DNA from: Richelia sp. SL_2_1
GTDB taxonomy: Bacteria; Cyanobacteriota; Cyanobacteriia; Cyanobacteriales; Nostocaceae
Assembly: GCA_012033205.1 (NCBI GenBank)
Contig: JAAUSO010000024.1
Coordinates: 1-57,123, forward strand
Direction of reading: 5' to 3'
DNA length: 57,123 nt
Shown: piece by piece, positions 55,909 to 57,123 of the stretch
How positions within the stretch are numbered: the stretch's first letter is position 1
How the letters are laid out: each line of letters opens with the position of its first letter
Notes under the pieces: generated by a model
Told to the model about the DNA's origin: nothing
The model's input: the letters and a program-made list of their open reading frames with translations, nothing else
Database searches by the model: none
Made by a program: the position numbers and the translations under genes

Positions 55909-56787
55909 ATGTCCTCATTCGTCAAATCCCAATTAATTGGTCTAAAAGCAGACTATTTTCGTCATCCTCTCGATAAAGAAGCTACCGAAGCGCTGAAGCA
56001 GATTCCTGGTATTGATATGATGGTACGGAATTTTTTAGGTCCGGTGGCAGAACAAGTTTTTTATGTAGAAAATATTGCTTCTAGCGTTTTGGTCAGTGAT
56101 AAACAACTACCCGATCTACACAAACTTTTGTTAGAAGCCTGTAAAATACTTGATATTGAGCCTCCCCAACTCTACATTAAGCAACATCCTGCTCCCAATG
56201 CTTATACTTTTGCAATGCGCGGTAAGCAACCTTTTGTGGTACTGCACACTTCCCTAATTGATATGCTCACACCCCAAGAAACTCAAGCAGTGATTGCTCA
56301 TGAGTTAGGACATCTTAAGTGTGACCATAGTGTTTATCTGACACCAGTAAATATATTAATATTGGCTGCAACTACTCTACCTACCGTTGGTGCAGTTTTA
56401 GCACAAGCCATTCAAGCCCAACTTTTAGAATGGGTTCGTTGTGCAGAATTTACTTGCGATCGCGCTGCATTATTAGCAACCCAAGACCCCAAAGTAGTCA
56501 TGTCGGTGTTAATGAAATTAGCGGGTGGTTCTCCCACCATTGCACCACAACTCAACCTTGAGGCTTTTATCGAACAAGCCCGCGCTTATGATGATATCAG
56601 TAAGAACGAATTGGGGGAAATGGCCAAAGTTGCCAGAACCGCACAACTCACGCATCCCGTTCCAGTACTGCGTGCTAGAGAAATTGATCGGTGGGCAAGC
56701 AGTAAAGATTATGAAAAGTTGTTGAATTTAGAAAAAATAGGTTATAATAGTGAAGTTGAACCCAAGGGCTGGTGGCGAAATTGGTAG
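55909..56787 (+). CDS. M48-family zinc metallopeptidase; 3' end overlaps tRNA-Leu
   Basis: 292 residues from ATG 55909 (MSSFVKSQLIGLKADYFRHP); a TTG-started frame four codons longer is less likely. The zinc motif is VIAHELGHLKCDH (HExxH), with the third ligand probably in CAEFTCDRAALL (Glu). One or two hydrophobic segments around 145-165 (ILILAATTLPTVGAVLAQ) suggest membrane attachment, as in HtpX-like proteins. It probably takes part in membrane-protein or envelope quality control. The last residues GWWRNW and the TAG stop are encoded by the first 22 bases of tRNA-Leu(CAA). Confidence 0.9.
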   Translation: MSSFVKSQLIGLKADYFRHPLDKEATEALKQIPGIDMMVRNFLGPVAEQVFYVENIASSVLVSDKQLPDLHKLLLEACKILDIEPPQLYIKQHPAPNAYTFAMRGKQPFVVLHTSLIDMLTPQETQAVIAHELGHLKCDHSVYLTPVNILILAATTLPTVGAVLAQAIQAQLLEWVRCAEFTCDRAALLATQDPKVVMSVLMKLAGGSPTIAPQLNLEAFIEQARAYDDISKNELGEMAKVARTAQLTHPVPVLRAREIDRWASSKDYEKLLNLEKIGYNSEVEPKGWWRNW

Positions 56788-56847
56788 ACGCAGCAGACTC
56801 AAAATCTGCCACCGAAAGGTGTGAGAGTTCGAGTCTCTCCCGGCCCA
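56766..56847 (+). tRNA. tRNA-Leu (anticodon CAA), overlapping the M48 gene
   Basis: 82 nt. The acceptor GGGCTGG pairs with CCGGCCC, including one G-T pair; the discriminator is A. The anticodon stem is GCAGA/TCTGC with loop CTCAAAA, giving CAA. The D-arm has AATTGGTAGACGC, a variable arm follows, and the T-arm is GAGAGTTCGAGTCTCTC. CCA is not encoded. The TAG in the D-arm is the stop codon of the peptidase gene. Confidence 0.95.
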
Positions 56848-56910
56848 CTTCAATTATTTGATAGTTGGAAATAGACCATTATATTGTAGTTAAAGCTTTT
56901 CTAGTATTAA

Positions 56911-57041
56911 TATAGCGGTTTTCATTTGGGTGCAATACAAATTTTACCTCACCCCGCCCTCCGGGCACCCCTCTCCGTATATTAGGAGAGGGGAAGGGGG
57001 GTGAGGTTTTAGTGTATTGGACTCAACTGAAATTTGCTATA
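56911..57041 (+). repeat. Long-hairpin interspersed element (family B), uninterrupted copy
   Basis: It begins TATAGCGGTTTTCATTTGG and ends CAACTGAAATTTGCTATA. Read from either end, the strands are related as an imperfect inverted repeat over the whole 131 bp (TATAGC, TTCA, TTG, GT, CAATACA and CCTCACCCC match). A CCCCTCTCC/GGAGAGGGG hairpin is at the centre. TA flanks both ends, fitting insertion at a TA site. It contains no ORF. Confidence 0.8.
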
Positions 57042-57123
57042 TTCTCAAAAAATCCAACTTTTGACAGATTGACTTAAGCTAGAACAAAATCTACATCATT
57101 CGTACCAGCAGTTTCCGACTTAC

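Noticed and set aside
55794..55976. 60-codon ORF between murA and the M48 gene
   Set aside because: It overlaps the M48 start out of frame and has no recognisable features.

Overview
The window looks like chromosomal DNA of a filamentous, Nostocales-type cyanobacterium. The evidence is: many GCGATCGC (HIP1) octamers (for example near 6749, 9040, 14322, 19374, 35803, 48585 and 56457); AT-rich coding sequence; heptanucleotide tandem repeats and short palindromic interspersed repeats in most gaps; and a gene repertoire rich in CHASE2/FecR proteins, multi-sensor kinases, Uma2, DUF2256 and filamentous-haemagglutinin-like exoproteins. Low-GC relatives such as Rivularia or Calothrix fit, but the genus cannot be settled from this sequence alone.

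Layout. 1-1926: C-terminal part of a repetitive two-partner-secretion exoprotein. 2.2-14.6 kb: mostly housekeeping genes (pyrD, Ca2+/cation antiporter, multi-GAF pseudo-kinase, DUF2256 zinc protein, isoaspartyl peptidase, glmU, HD-GYP response regulator, MnmC-like methyltransferase, two-domain sulfurtransferase). 14.8-20.2 kb: a likely envelope-sensing cluster (beta-barrel outer-membrane protein, FecR-domain protein, CHASE2 Ser/Thr kinase). 21.2-27.4 kb: NYN-domain protein, leuA, MocR regulator, cobalamin-type radical SAM protein and a 49-aa Cys-rich protein. 27.4-33.2 kb: one very large Ser/Thr kinase-AAA-GAF-PAS-histidine kinase. 33.5-43.7 kb: small enzymes (MOSC, GNAT, two PPOX-fold proteins), a BASS transporter, Uma2, a CIA30/SDR fusion, an alpha/beta hydrolase and a four-PAS histidine kinase. 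43.9-57 kb: MoxR ATPase, ribF, MBL hydrolase, surE, pheS, recQ, a PG-binding/SH3 protein, an SpoU-type rRNA methyltransferase, tRNA-Leu(CAG), murA, an M48 peptidase and tRNA-Leu(CAA).

No CRISPR array, phage module, intact insertion sequence or classical defence island is visible. The most unusual signals are: (1) five apparent single-base losses, all in short A or T runs, which break leuA, a MOSC gene, a HugZ-like gene (twice) and the end of the CHASE2 kinase; (2) a short MITE-like element with 15-bp inverted ends inserted, with a 3-bp target duplication, inside a second hairpin element whose uninterrupted copy lies at the other end of the window; (3) an M48 peptidase gene whose last codons and stop lie inside a tRNA-Leu gene; (4) the OMP/FecR/CHASE2-kinase cluster; and (5) a 348-bp higher-order duplication in the exoprotein. 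All annotations rest on reading the sequence and on family knowledge; no database search was run.
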